Position numbers and translations under genes: made by a program | Assembly (NCBI RefSeq): GCF_002117005.1 | Contig: NZ_CP021023.1 | Location: 2,776,995-2,840,994 of the forward strand | Reading direction: 5' to 3' | Length of the DNA: 64,000 nt | Origin: Sedimentisphaera salicampi | Lineage (GTDB): Bacteria; Planctomycetota; Phycisphaerae; Sedimentisphaerales; Sedimentisphaeraceae | Notes under the pieces: model-generated | Seen by the model: only the letters and a program-made list of their open reading frames with translations | Databases searched by the model: none | What the model was told of the DNA's origin: nothing | Shown: one piece after another, positions 16,734-25,539 of the stretch | Layout of the letters: the number at the start of each line of letters is the position of its first letter | How positions within the stretch are numbered: the first letter of the stretch is position 1

Positions 16734-17957
16734 ATGGAATTTTCACGAATTTTGATTTTGTCTTTATTCATCAGCTCTTCCTTTGTTTTTGCATCAGCTG
16801 ATGAAGGTTTAGACGGCAAGCAGGAAGTTATCAGGCAGCTTGAAAATCTCTTCAGCGAGGAAATCAAGCCTCAAACCAATATCACTGAGGTTCAGGAAGA
16901 CCCTTATGTCAAGGTTGTTGACGGGAAGGACGGGCTTTCAACGCTTGTTTACAGGTGCCGATATTCAGACTGCAAAGAGGTTTCAGACGGACTTGAAGCA
17001 GCTATAAGCCGAAACGGGCTTATCGAAGAGAGCGAAGAGAAGAATATGGTAATCGTAAGCGATACTACCGACCGGATTGAACAGATCAAGGAGGTGATTA
17101 TTGCGATGGATGTTCCGATACCTCAGATACTCGTTGAAGCTAAGGTTATAGAGGTCTCTGTAAGAGATGATTACCGCCAGCAGCTGAGTTTTGTTTACGA
17201 CGAGGAATCCAAATCTCTCCGTCCGCCGGGAGCAGACCCAGACACAAACTACACACAGAAGCCGGATATGCTGGATTTCTCGCCATATTCGGTAGGCGTG
17301 GAAGGGCAGATTAACACCTTCAACTATCTTGCCAACTGGCTCAAGAAAGCTAATAATGCAGAAATCCTGTCTTCTCCAAATGTGGTTGTATCGCTGAATA
17401 AACGTGGGAATATCGTTACTGGTGAAGACCTTCCGATTCAGTCAACATCCACAACAGGCAGCACCGTTAATACTGATATTAAATACAAAAGAACAGGCAT
17501 ACGCCTTGAGGTTACTCCCACCAGAATCAACGAGAAGACCGTTAAGCTTCAGGTTAACCCAGAGGTGAGCACGGTAACGCGGTACGAAGAATTCAACAAC
17601 ACACAGACGCCTGTGATTACTATCAGGAACGTGGAAACAGAGCTTACCGTTCAGGACGGCGAGATTATTATGCTGGGCGGGCTGTACTCCACAGAAGACC
17701 TCAAGCAGGACAGCAAGGTTCCTTTCCTTGGAGATTTGCCGCTTATTGGCGGGCTTTTCAGGTCGAAGGATGATTCAAAGATAATCAAGCAGCTGATTTT
17801 CGTTATGAAAGTTAAAGTTGTGCAGAATTCCGTAGGAACTTTTGTCGATATCGAAAGACAGGCAGAGGCTATCAGAAAAACCGGAGACCAGATAAGAAAT
17901 TCCAGCGCACTCTTCCCAAACAGGACAAACGAAGAAGATAACGGAGAGAAAAAGTGA
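16734..17957 (+). CDS. Short secretin-family outer membrane channel protein
   Basis: A 407-residue protein with a signal peptide (LILSLFISSSFVFASA). Residues about 70-130 form one secretin N1-like module (LVYRCRYSDCKEVSDGLEAAI ... IEQIKEVIIAMDVP). The secretin domain follows from QILVEAKVIEVSV to the C-terminal signature VPFLGDLPLIGGLFRS. It lacks the multiple N domains of type II secretin GspD. It is first in a four-gene operon with a membrane-fusion protein and a MacB-type ABC transporter, overlapping the next gene by GTGA. The context suggests it is the outer membrane exit of that exporter, which is inference. Confidence 0.85.
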   Translation: MEFSRILILSLFISSSFVFASADEGLDGKQEVIRQLENLFSEEIKPQTNITEVQEDPYVKVVDGKDGLSTLVYRCRYSDCKEVSDGLEAAISRNGLIEESEEKNMVIVSDTTDRIEQIKEVIIAMDVPIPQILVEAKVIEVSVRDDYRQQLSFVYDEESKSLRPPGADPDTNYTQKPDMLDFSPYSVGVEGQINTFNYLANWLKKANNAEILSSPNVVVSLNKRGNIVTGEDLPIQSTSTTGSTVNTDIKYKRTGIRLEVTPTRINEKTVKLQVNPEVSTVTRYEEFNNTQTPVITIRNVETELTVQDGEIIMLGGLYSTEDLKQDSKVPFLGDLPLIGGLFRSKDDSKIIKQLIFVMKVKVVQNSVGTFVDIERQAEAIRKTGDQIRNSSALFPNRTNEEDNGEKK

Positions 17958-19432
17958 ATAGTAAAACCACTGCTTTAATAATTCTTGCAGCTGGTTTGCT
18001 GATTTCAGTGTCTGGCTGCGAGGATGCAAAAAATCACAGCAAGAGCTCCAAAGATTCAAGCCACCTCGACCGATACTTCACCGTTGAGCCCCGTGATATA
18101 GTTATCGGGGTGGAAGAATCCGGCACAGTAAACTCGCTTAAGAACCATAAAATAAGGTACGAGGCATCCTACCGCACTCAGATTAGCTGGGTGATTGATG
18201 AAAACTCTGAGGTGGAGAAAGGCGATGTGCTGGTTAAATTTGATGATGAAGAGCTTGTCTCCCAAGTGGATGAGTTTGAAAATCAGCTTGAGAATGCTAG
18301 GAAGGAGCTGAGCATTGCCAAGGAAGAGCTGGAAATCCAGAAGAGTGAGAACGAGGCAAACCTCAGGCAGGCTCAAGACAGGGTTACTGATGCCGAAGAG
18401 GAGCTTTCGAAGTTTTTGAGGCTTGAAGGCCCAAAACTCAGGGACGAACAGACCGTTGAAGTGGAAAATGCTCGTGAAGCGGTTGATGAAGCTGAGCAGG
18501 CATATGAGGAGGCATACGAAGAGCATCAGTCAACCGTATATGACAATCAGGAAGAAAAGAACGAGGCAGAAGAGCATCTTGAAACGCTGAAAGGCAGAAT
18601 TGAACGTGAGCAGATCAATTATGAAAACGTTCTCATTGATGACAAGATATTCAACAGATACACATACCGCAACAGAATAACTACTTTGGAGAATAACCTT
18701 GAGCAAAGCCGGCTGGACCTGAAAAAAACTCAGGTTCGCGCTGATTCAAGCCTCATACAAAAACAGAATCAGATTCAGAGGCATAAAAACGATATCGAGA
18801 GGCTCGAGAAAGAACTCAAACGCCACAGGGAATACCTCACCATGATGGAACTTAAATCCCCTGTTGATGGAGTGGTTCTCTACGGCGATACAGATGACAG
18901 ATGGCGGGACGAAGAGCCTACCGAAGGTATGGATGTCCGCAGGGGGGAAGTTCTTCTAACGATCCCCGATCTCTCGCAGCTTATGATTGATATGGACCTG
19001 CCGGAGATATACCGTTCAAGGGTGAATATTGGAGATGAGGCAGTGGTTACTGTCGAGTCTATACAGGGGCTCTCTGTTAAGGGTGAAGTTTCCGATATAT
19101 CTCCTCTGCCCGTCAATCAGCTCCGCTGGGATCCCGCATCGCCTAAGATTTACGAAACCAGAATCACCGTGCCGGAAGAGGAAAAAGACGAGAGGATGGT
19201 TACGGGGATGAATGTGCAGGTGAAGATTATCTCTCAGAGGCTCAAGGATGTTCTGGCTGTCCCGATAGAGGCTGTTTTCGAGAAAGACGGCAGGCTCTTT
19301 GTTTATCGAACGAAAAACGGCAGCCCCGAGGTTGTTTATGTTGAGATAGGCCCTGCAGACGATGATTTTGTAAGCATAGAAAAAGGGCTTAATGCCGGCG
19401 ATAAAGTATGCCTGTTTGAGCCTGTTGAATAA
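17954..19432 (+). CDS. HlyD/MacA-type membrane fusion lipoprotein
   Basis: 492 residues with GTG start overlapping the secretin stop. The lipobox VSGC places the lipidated cysteine at 22. A biotinyl-lipoyl half (SYRTQISWVIDENSEVEKGDVLVKFDDEEL) leads into a very long coiled-coil hairpin (about 90-300), followed by the second lipoyl half (ELKSPVDGVVLYG), beta-barrel and membrane-proximal domains (PDLSQLMIDMDLPEIYRSRV; VPIEAVFEKDGRLFVY). In tripartite pumps such proteins bridge the inner membrane transporter and the outer membrane duct. The hairpin is longer than in typical MacA, perhaps to reach a secretin. Confidence 0.88.
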   Translation: MNSKTTALIILAAGLLISVSGCEDAKNHSKSSKDSSHLDRYFTVEPRDIVIGVEESGTVNSLKNHKIRYEASYRTQISWVIDENSEVEKGDVLVKFDDEELVSQVDEFENQLENARKELSIAKEELEIQKSENEANLRQAQDRVTDAEEELSKFLRLEGPKLRDEQTVEVENAREAVDEAEQAYEEAYEEHQSTVYDNQEEKNEAEEHLETLKGRIEREQINYENVLIDDKIFNRYTYRNRITTLENNLEQSRLDLKKTQVRADSSLIQKQNQIQRHKNDIERLEKELKRHREYLTMMELKSPVDGVVLYGDTDDRWRDEEPTEGMDVRRGEVLLTIPDLSQLMIDMDLPEIYRSRVNIGDEAVVTVESIQGLSVKGEVSDISPLPVNQLRWDPASPKIYETRITVPEEEKDERMVTGMNVQVKIISQRLKDVLAVPIEAVFEKDGRLFVYRTKNGSPEVVYVEIGPADDDFVSIEKGLNAGDKVCLFEPVE

Positions 19433-19452
19433 AACCATTTGACTGTGAGAAG

Positions 19453-20145
19453 ATGATGAACTCTGTTATAGAGCTCAGTGAAATTCATAAAAGCTATCAG
19501 ATCTCCAAAACGAGAAACGTCCCCGTGTTAAAAGGGATCAACTTTTCTGTTAACTCAGGGGAGTATCTGGGGATAATGGGCGCCTCAGGGTCAGGCAAAT
19601 CAACCTTGCTGAACCTGCTTGGTCTTCTCGATTTGCCCACAAAAGGGAGCTACTGCCTTGAAGGTTCAAACACAAGCACACTTGGAGACCGAAGGCTCGC
19701 TGAGCTGAGAAACAAAAAAATCGGTTTCATCTTTCAAAGCTTCAACCTTTTCGGCTATCTCAGTGTTGCCCAAAACATTGAGGTTCCTCTTGTTTACGGG
19801 AATATGAATAAAAAGAAACGCCAGACAATCTCAGAACAGCTCGCCGAGCGTTTGGGACTTGGCCACAGGCTCAAACACCGTCCATACGAGCTCTCTGGCG
19901 GCGAGAGACAGAGAGTGGCAATAGCGAGAGCCCTTTCCAACAGCCCCACGTTCATCCTTGCTGATGAGCCTACGGGCAATCTCGATGAGAAAACCGGAAA
20001 CGAGGTTATGGATCTGTTCAGAGAGCTAAATGAAAACGGCACTACTATCATTGCAGTAACCCACAACCCCGAATACGAGAGTTTCTTCGACAGGGTTGTG
20101 TATCTAAGAGACGGGAAGGTGGAAGCGGATTATGAAACTCAGTGA
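19453..20145 (+). CDS. MacB/LolD-type ABC transporter ATPase
   Basis: A 230-residue ATPase. Walker A is GASGSGKS (43-50), the signature LSGGERQ, Walker B ILADEP followed by TGNLDEKTG, then the switch histidine in AVTHNPE. It would power the permease encoded by the next gene, which it overlaps by 14 bases. MacB-type transporters are mechanotransmission machines that drive periplasmic export rather than transport across the inner membrane. ATG at 19453 or 19456. Confidence 0.93.
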   Translation: MMNSVIELSEIHKSYQISKTRNVPVLKGINFSVNSGEYLGIMGASGSGKSTLLNLLGLLDLPTKGSYCLEGSNTSTLGDRRLAELRNKKIGFIFQSFNLFGYLSVAQNIEVPLVYGNMNKKKRQTISEQLAERLGLGHRLKHRPYELSGGERQRVAIARALSNSPTFILADEPTGNLDEKTGNEVMDLFRELNENGTTIIAVTHNPEYESFFDRVVYLRDGKVEADYETQ

Positions 20146-21400
20146 TCTATACGCACTTTCTCTGCACAATCTCTTCAAGCATAAGGTAAGAAGCGGACTC
20201 ACCTCTCTGGGGGTAATCTTCGGAACCGCAAGCGTGATAGCAATGCTCGCAATTTCTGAGGGCGCACGTGAAGAATCACTCGCACAGATTCAGTCTATGG
20301 GGATTGAAAATATCATCGTTTACAGCAAAAAGCCCTCTGATGTAGGCAGTGAAACTTCGAGCCAGAATCAGAGCATGGTTGAGCAGTTCGGAATCACGGA
20401 TAAAGACCTCCAGCATTTTCGTATGATGGATAATGTTGGTAAAATCACCACTGTAACCGATACCAGAATGGAAGTTCTCTCAGGAACAAAACTGCTTGAT
20501 TTGAAGCTGGTGGGAGCGGATAAAACCTTTTTAGATTCCACATCAGCTGAGCTTATCAGAGGCAGATGGCTTTCCCCTGTAGATGCTAAATCGCAGGCGA
20601 GAATTTGCGTTGTCGGCAAAAACGTAAAACGCAAGTATTTTGGCCTTAGCTGCAGGAATGTTATAGGCAGAACGATAAGGGCGAAAAATTCTATCTGGAG
20701 AGTTGTGGGGGAGATTGAAGACCCTTCGGGCTCGGAGCTTGCAAATCTGGGAAGCATAAACGATATGATCATTGCACCTCAGAAAACTGTTTCCGACCTC
20801 TACGATGGATATTCCTATGATATGAAGAGGCGAAGTGTGAACATTACTGTTGTGCATTATGATTTGATAATAGCGAAGGTGAAAGAGCTCAAATTCATAA
20901 ACAACACTGCCAGAAGGCTGAAGAACTATATGGTGAAGGTGCATAAAGAGAAGAAAGACTGGGAGGTTATAGTCCCTTATTCGCTTTTCAAGCAGAGACA
21001 GAAAACCCAGCAGATATTTACCGTAGTTATGGGCTCAATCGCAGGGATTTCTCTCATCGTCGGCGGCGTGGGCATTATGAACATTATGCTTGCAAGCGTT
21101 TATGAAAGACGAAAAGAGATTGGCACAAGAAGAGCCCTTGGGGCGAAAAAGGAAGACATCCTGCTTCAGTTCCTCGTGGAAACAGTTACACTAACTGCCC
21201 TCGGCTCTATTGTGGGTATCGCAACAGGCATAGGGCTTGCGCAGTCTGTGGCATACTATGCCGGCTGGCCGGTGATATATTCTTACTGGATTATGGTAGT
21301 GGCATTTGCTATTGCCTGCTCTATCGGCATTATTTTCGGCACATACCCCGCAATGAAAGCAGCAAAGCAGAATCCTATAGAAGTGCTCAGAGCAGAATAA
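20132..21400 (+). CDS. MacB-type ABC transporter permease
   Basis: A 422-residue FtsX/MacB permease. One N-terminal membrane helix (SGLTSLGVIFGTASVIAMLA) is followed by a periplasmic domain of about 240 residues, then three C-terminal helices (IFTVVMGSIAGISLIVGGVGIMNIM; LVETVTLTALGSIVGIATGIGL; WIMVVAFAIACSIGIIFG). The cytoplasmic coupling segment ASVYERRKEIGTRRALGAKKEDI is typical. The last gene of the secretin-MFP-ATPase-permease operon. Confidence 0.93.
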   Translation: MKLSDLYALSLHNLFKHKVRSGLTSLGVIFGTASVIAMLAISEGAREESLAQIQSMGIENIIVYSKKPSDVGSETSSQNQSMVEQFGITDKDLQHFRMMDNVGKITTVTDTRMEVLSGTKLLDLKLVGADKTFLDSTSAELIRGRWLSPVDAKSQARICVVGKNVKRKYFGLSCRNVIGRTIRAKNSIWRVVGEIEDPSGSELANLGSINDMIIAPQKTVSDLYDGYSYDMKRRSVNITVVHYDLIIAKVKELKFINNTARRLKNYMVKVHKEKKDWEVIVPYSLFKQRQKTQQIFTVVMGSIAGISLIVGGVGIMNIMLASVYERRKEIGTRRALGAKKEDILLQFLVETVTLTALGSIVGIATGIGLAQSVAYYAGWPVIYSYWIMVVAFAIACSIGIIFGTYPAMKAAKQNPIEVLRAE

Positions 21401-21473
21401 TCCGTTTTTACAATATTGCCAAATGGGCATAAAAAGCTAAAATAACCCGCATTGACAGTGATTTTAAGGGTTA

Positions 21474-22442
21474 GTGATGCTCAAAGATGGTTTTAATATA
21501 CTTTTCACCTCCTGCGGAAGGCGTGTGTCCCTTCTAAATTCTTTCAGGCAGGCGGCAGAAAAGGGCGGTTTCAAGGCTGCGATAAACGGAGCAGATATGC
21601 GCGGGCAAGAATGTGCAGCAGGGCAGCAGAGCGATAAGGCATTCAAGGTGAGCCCTGTTTATGCGGATTCTTATCTCGATGAGCTTCTGGAAATCGTGAG
21701 AGCGGAAAATATAAATCTGCTTGTCCCAACTATTGATCTGGATCTGATCCTGCTCGCTGAAAACAGGGCGATATTTAAAAATGCCGGCTGCACGGTTTTT
21801 GTGCCCAATCTGCCTGCTGTTCAAATTGCACGCGATAAACGAAAAACGCTTGCTTTCCTCGAATCCGCAGGGCTGAAGTGCCCCAAAATCTACACGCTTA
21901 AGCAGGCACTCGCATCAGAAGCGAAAGAATTTTTCCTTAAACCTTGGGACGGGTCTGCAAGCACAAACACAGTTCTCGCCTCCGGCAGCGATGAGCTGGA
22001 GTTTTACGCGAATAAAATCCCCAAAAGCATCATTCAGCAGTTCATATCCGGCCAGGAATACACGTGCGATATTTTTACCTCAAAAGATAATGAAGTAAAG
22101 TGCGTTGTTCCTCGAAAAAGGATTGCTGTTCGGGCAGGCGAGGTTAGTATTGGTGAAACAGAGTATGACGAGGATATGATATCCCAGTGCCGGCTTCTTG
22201 CAGAAATGCTTCGTCCGGGCTTGAGCGTTCTCACTGTGCAGCTTATAAAAACTTCCGCCGGCGAGCTGTATTTTATTGAGATAAACGCAAGGTTCGGTGG
22301 CGGCGCACCGCTTACGTTTAAGGCGGGCGCAGATTTTCCGCTCTGGATTATGCAGGAGCTTTCTCAAGGCATCAGCCAGGCCCCTGAGAGTTTTCAGGCA
22401 GGGCTGAAGATGTACAGATACGATTCGGAGATCTGGGGTTGA
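21474..22442 (+). CDS. ATP-grasp domain protein (PylC / carbamoyl-phosphate-synthase-like)
   Basis: A 322-residue enzyme. The N-terminal pre-ATP-grasp Rossmann-like part starts ILFTSCGRRVSLLNSF. The ATP-grasp core is seen in PKIYTLKQAL, FFLKPWDGSAST and the metal-binding YFIEINARFGGGAPL. Such enzymes ligate a carboxylate to an amine or thiol with ATP. The substrate cannot be read from the sequence. It follows the exporter operon at 73 bases on the same strand and could act on the exported product, though no evidence proves this. Confidence 0.8.
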   Translation: MMLKDGFNILFTSCGRRVSLLNSFRQAAEKGGFKAAINGADMRGQECAAGQQSDKAFKVSPVYADSYLDELLEIVRAENINLLVPTIDLDLILLAENRAIFKNAGCTVFVPNLPAVQIARDKRKTLAFLESAGLKCPKIYTLKQALASEAKEFFLKPWDGSASTNTVLASGSDELEFYANKIPKSIIQQFISGQEYTCDIFTSKDNEVKCVVPRKRIAVRAGEVSIGETEYDEDMISQCRLLAEMLRPGLSVLTVQLIKTSAGELYFIEINARFGGGAPLTFKAGADFPLWIMQELSQGISQAPESFQAGLKMYRYDSEIWG

Positions 22443-22518
22443 ACTGTAATTTGTATTTGGCGTATAGAAATAGATTTCTGTTATAGTAAACTGATATAGT
22501 ATTTTAAAAGGCTTATAT

Positions 22519-22896
22519 ATGGAATGTCCGGTATGCAAAGAGCCGATGATTATCCTCGAGCTTGATGAAGTTGAAATAGACTACTGCCCAGAGTGCAGCG
22601 GAATCTGGCTCGACAGCGGCGAGCTTGAGCTTCTGCTTGGCGAGGCGGGCGAATCCCTTGCCCTTGAGAAGGCCGAAGTGAGCGAAAAAAAGCTCCGCTG
22701 CCCGATATGTATGCGCAAAATGGGAAAGGTGTATATCGGCAGCGAAAAGGTGCTTGTAGATTCCTGCCCCTCAGGCCACGGACTGTGGTTTGATGAGGGC
22801 GAGCTTAATCAGGTGATTTGTTCGGCCTCCGGAGCTGAAAGCAGGATTGCCTCGCTTTTGAAAAGTATGTTTGAAAATCTCGAAAAAACAAAATAG
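22519..22896 (+). CDS. Double TFIIB-type zinc-ribbon protein
   Basis: A 125-residue protein with two zf-TFIIB-like ribbons. The first is CPVCKEP...YCPECSGIWLDSGELELLL (residues 3-39), the second CPICMRK...DSCPSGHGLWFDEGELNQV (about 59-95). In the second the last cysteine pair is C-P-S-G-H. The family is common and uncharacterised. It sits 31 bases ahead of lemA and probably belongs to its transcript. Confidence 0.82.
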   Translation: MECPVCKEPMIILELDEVEIDYCPECSGIWLDSGELELLLGEAGESLALEKAEVSEKKLRCPICMRKMGKVYIGSEKVLVDSCPSGHGLWFDEGELNQVICSASGAESRIASLLKSMFENLEKTK

Positions 22897-22927
22897 TTTT
22901 ATAGTTTGATGAATAGGAGTTAATAAG

Positions 22928-23494
22928 ATGAGTACCTCGCAGATTGTTCTTATTGTAGTTGGCGTTGTTCTGGTATTGCTGATTTTCTGGGCGATTGGAA
23001 TGTACAACTCGCTTGTACGTTTCCTCAATCAGGTGAAAAACGCATGGTCTCAGATTGATGTGCAGCTAAAGAGAAGGCACGATCTTATCCCGAATCTTGT
23101 GGAAACAGCCAAGGGATATATGAAACACGAACAGGAAACCCTGCAGGGCGTTGTTGATGCCAGGAGCAGGGCGCTTGGAGCCGGTAATGTTAATGAGAAA
23201 ATAGATGCTGAACAGAAGCTCAACGGTGCTATGAGCCAGTTCCTGCTTACTGTGGAAAACTATCCGGACCTCAAAGCCAATCAGAATTTCCTCGCTCTGC
23301 AGGAAGAGCTTACGAGCACTGAAAACAAAATAGCCTTCGCCAGGCAGGGATATAACGATCAGGCAATGACATACAACAACAAAATTTCGATGTTTCCATC
23401 AAACATTGTGGCAGGGATCTTCAGATTTACTAAATGGAACTACTTCGAGGTGGAAAACGAGCAGGAGCGTCAGGCCCCAGAAGTGAGCTTCTGA
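22928..23494 (+). CDS. lemA: LemA family protein
   Basis: A 188-residue protein with one N-terminal membrane helix (IVLIVVGVVLVLLIFWAIGMY) and the LemA helical bundle (YNSLVRFLNQVKNAWSQIDVQLKRRHDLIPNLVETAKGYMKHE). LemA genes usually stand next to an htpX-like M48 peptidase; here the two are 0.7 kb apart with higBA between. Role in the envelope unclear. Confidence 0.93.
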   Translation: MSTSQIVLIVVGVVLVLLIFWAIGMYNSLVRFLNQVKNAWSQIDVQLKRRHDLIPNLVETAKGYMKHEQETLQGVVDARSRALGAGNVNEKIDAEQKLNGAMSQFLLTVENYPDLKANQNFLALQEELTSTENKIAFARQGYNDQAMTYNNKISMFPSNIVAGIFRFTKWNYFEVENEQERQAPEVSF

Positions 23495-23504
23495 TAAATA
23501 ACAA

Positions 23505-23538
23505 TTGACACTACGTCGTTATACGGTATAATGTAAAT
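23505..23538 (+). promoter_or_regulatory. higBA promoter and operator
   Basis: TTGACA (23505-23510), 16 bp, TATAAT (23527-23532). A perfect inverted repeat TTATAC-G-GTATAA (23519-23531) overlaps the -10 box, placed for repression by the HigA antitoxin. The higB ATG is only seven bases after the -10 box, so the transcript should be leaderless or nearly so. Confidence 0.7.
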
Positions 23539-23820
23539 ATGATAGGCGGTTTCCAAGATAAAAAGCTTGAGCTGTTTTGGCTCGAAGATAAAAGAAGAAA
23601 TATTCCCATAAATATAGTTAATGTTTTAAGAAACAAGTTGAATATGATTGCTTTTGCCGAAGTGATTGAGGATTTGAGGGTTCCGCCTTCAAATCATCTT
23701 GAGGCGCTTAAAGGGAAATTAGAAGGCTTTTATAGTATTCGAGTAAACAAGCAATGGAGATTAGTTTTCAAATGGCATGGTAATTATGCATTTAATCTCA
23801 GACTAACAGACTATCATTAG
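23539..23820 (+). CDS. higB: HigB-type toxin (RelE/ParE superfamily)
   Basis: A 93-residue RelE-fold protein with the HigB-like features LRVPPSNHLEALKGKLEGFYSIRVNKQWRLVFKW and the terminal LRLTDYH. HigB toxins cut mRNA on the ribosome. Toxin precedes antitoxin, the higBA order. The ATG sits right after the -10 box with no ribosome site, so translation probably starts on a leaderless message. Confidence 0.88.
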   Translation: MIGGFQDKKLELFWLEDKRRNIPINIVNVLRNKLNMIAFAEVIEDLRVPPSNHLEALKGKLEGFYSIRVNKQWRLVFKWHGNYAFNLRLTDYH

Positions 23821-23840
23821 TAATTAAACGAGGTGTTAAA

Positions 23841-24146
23841 ATGAAATCATTAAATATACCGGCAGTTCCGGTTCATCCGGGCAGGATTTTGCAGGAAGAG
23901 TTTCTAACTCCGCTGGGTATCACCCAGACGCAGCTGGCAAAACATATTAGCGTACCTCTCCGCAGGGTAAATGAGATTTGCAGAGGCAGGCGGTCTGTGA
24001 GCCCGCAAACTGCATGGCTGCTTTCTCAGGCGTTTGGAACTACGGCTCAGTTCTGGCTCAACGGGCAGATAACTTACGATTTGGCTGTGGCAAAGCAGGA
24101 AAACCGAATCTATGATGTTGGGCCTATTGTGAAATCTACAGGATGA
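23841..24146 (+). CDS. higA: HigA-type antitoxin (HTH)
   Basis: A 101-residue XRE-family antitoxin. The hallmark N-terminus VHPGRILQEEFLTPLGITQTQLAKHISVPLRRVNEICRGRR gives the helix-turn-helix; FGTTAQFWLNGQITYDL completes the domain. It neutralises HigB and likely represses the shared promoter through the 23519-23531 inverted repeat. It has an ACGAGGTG ribosome site and lies 20 bases after higB. Confidence 0.92.
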   Translation: MKSLNIPAVPVHPGRILQEEFLTPLGITQTQLAKHISVPLRRVNEICRGRRSVSPQTAWLLSQAFGTTAQFWLNGQITYDLAVAKQENRIYDVGPIVKSTG

Positions 24147-24200
24147 AAATTAATTTAAACAGGATTGCACGCTTTTGAAGCGGTCTAAGGGATATTTTTG

Positions 24201-25460
24201 ATGTGGGAACTTATCAGAGCGAATAAACGAAAATCAGCCTTTCTAATAACCGTTATGTTTGGTTTTATGCTGTTTCTCGGCTGGTTTATCGGTATGTATA
24301 TTGATCCCGTTTACGGCGGGTATTTCGGCATCCTTGCGGCTTTTGTGATATGGCTGGTTCAGTTTTTGATTGCTGCTGCCTCGGGCGGTAAGGTTTTCCT
24401 TGCCGGCAGCAGGGCGGTTGAGGTTACCAAAGAAAACTACCCCCAGCTCTATAACGTGGTTGAAGAGATGAAGATTGCCTCGGGCCTTCCCGCTATGCCG
24501 AAGGTGTATGTAATACCGGAAAACCATATGAACGCTTTTGCAACAGGCACAAAGCCCGAAAACGCCTGCGTTACGGTAACATCAGGGCTTATGTCCCGTT
24601 TGAACAGGGACGAGCTTCAGGGCGTTGTTGCCCATGAGATGTCTCACATACTCAACCGAGATGTCCTCTATATGACATACTGCGGGATTATGCTTGGAAC
24701 GATTGTTTTCCTCTCTGAGGGGCTGCTCTGGACATTCCGTTTTGGTATGCTCGGCGGCGGCGGGAGATATTCCTCAAGAAGCAAATCTTCCGGCGGAGGA
24801 GGCGGAGGAGCTCAGGTTGCAATGCTTCTGCTGGCTCTCGTGCTTGCGATTCTCGCCCCTATTCTCGCCCAGCTTATGTACTTCTCCATCTCACGCAAAC
24901 GTGAGTATCTCGCTGATGCCTCCGCTGCAAGGCTTACCAGATATCCCGAAGGCCTCGCAAACGCCCTTGAAAAGATCTCAAGGGGCAAGGTTGTGCCGGA
25001 GAAAACAAGCAAGGTGAAAGCACCGATGTATATCTACAACCCCGAAGAAGGCAATGCGATGAAATTCAGCTCGCTCTCAAGCACCCATCCGCCTACCGAG
25101 GAGAGAATTAGAATCCTCCGGAATATGAGCCATGGGGCATCATACAAGGATTATCAGAAATCTTATTCTCAGACGCATGAGGGCAAGAAATCCAACCTAA
25201 TACCAGAGGGAGAGCTCGAAAAAGAACAGAGCGTTTCAAAACGCTCGCCCGCCGAGAGGCTCAATGAAATGAGCGGGAAAGAAAAGGCAAGGGAAATCGG
25301 CGATATGATTATGACCGCAAACAGCTTCCGTTTCCTAACCTGCAATTGCGGGCTGAAGCTGAAAATCCCGCCGGACTACAAACACGAAAAGGTAAAGTGC
25401 CCCAAATGCGGAACTTTGCATAACGTAGCCGCCGCCTCCGCTGCGGCCGCTGCTGTTTAG
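24201..25460 (+). CDS. htpX: HtpX-like M48 zinc metallopeptidase with C-terminal zinc ribbon
   Basis: About 419 residues. Two N-terminal membrane helices, the zinc site HEMSH in VVAHEMSHILNRD (about 143), two more helices separated by a glycine- and serine-rich loop (GGGGRYSSRSKSSGGGGGG), and the third ligand region SRKREYLADASAARL. It would degrade damaged membrane proteins. Unlike typical HtpX it continues with a charged linker and a zinc ribbon (CNCGLKLKIPP...KCPKCGTLHN) ending in an alanine run. The annotated TTG at 24198 directly precedes the ATG used here. Confidence 0.9.
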   Translation: MWELIRANKRKSAFLITVMFGFMLFLGWFIGMYIDPVYGGYFGILAAFVIWLVQFLIAAASGGKVFLAGSRAVEVTKENYPQLYNVVEEMKIASGLPAMPKVYVIPENHMNAFATGTKPENACVTVTSGLMSRLNRDELQGVVAHEMSHILNRDVLYMTYCGIMLGTIVFLSEGLLWTFRFGMLGGGGRYSSRSKSSGGGGGGAQVAMLLLALVLAILAPILAQLMYFSISRKREYLADASAARLTRYPEGLANALEKISRGKVVPEKTSKVKAPMYIYNPEEGNAMKFSSLSSTHPPTEERIRILRNMSHGASYKDYQKSYSQTHEGKKSNLIPEGELEKEQSVSKRSPAERLNEMSGKEKAREIGDMIMTANSFRFLTCNCGLKLKIPPDYKHEKVKCPKCGTLHNVAAASAAAAAV

Positions 25461-25539
25461 CGGATTCATTTCGCTGCTTGATAATAACGTTTGAACGAAA
25501 ATTGTTGCGGCTGCACGCCAAACAATTATTATTTACCTT

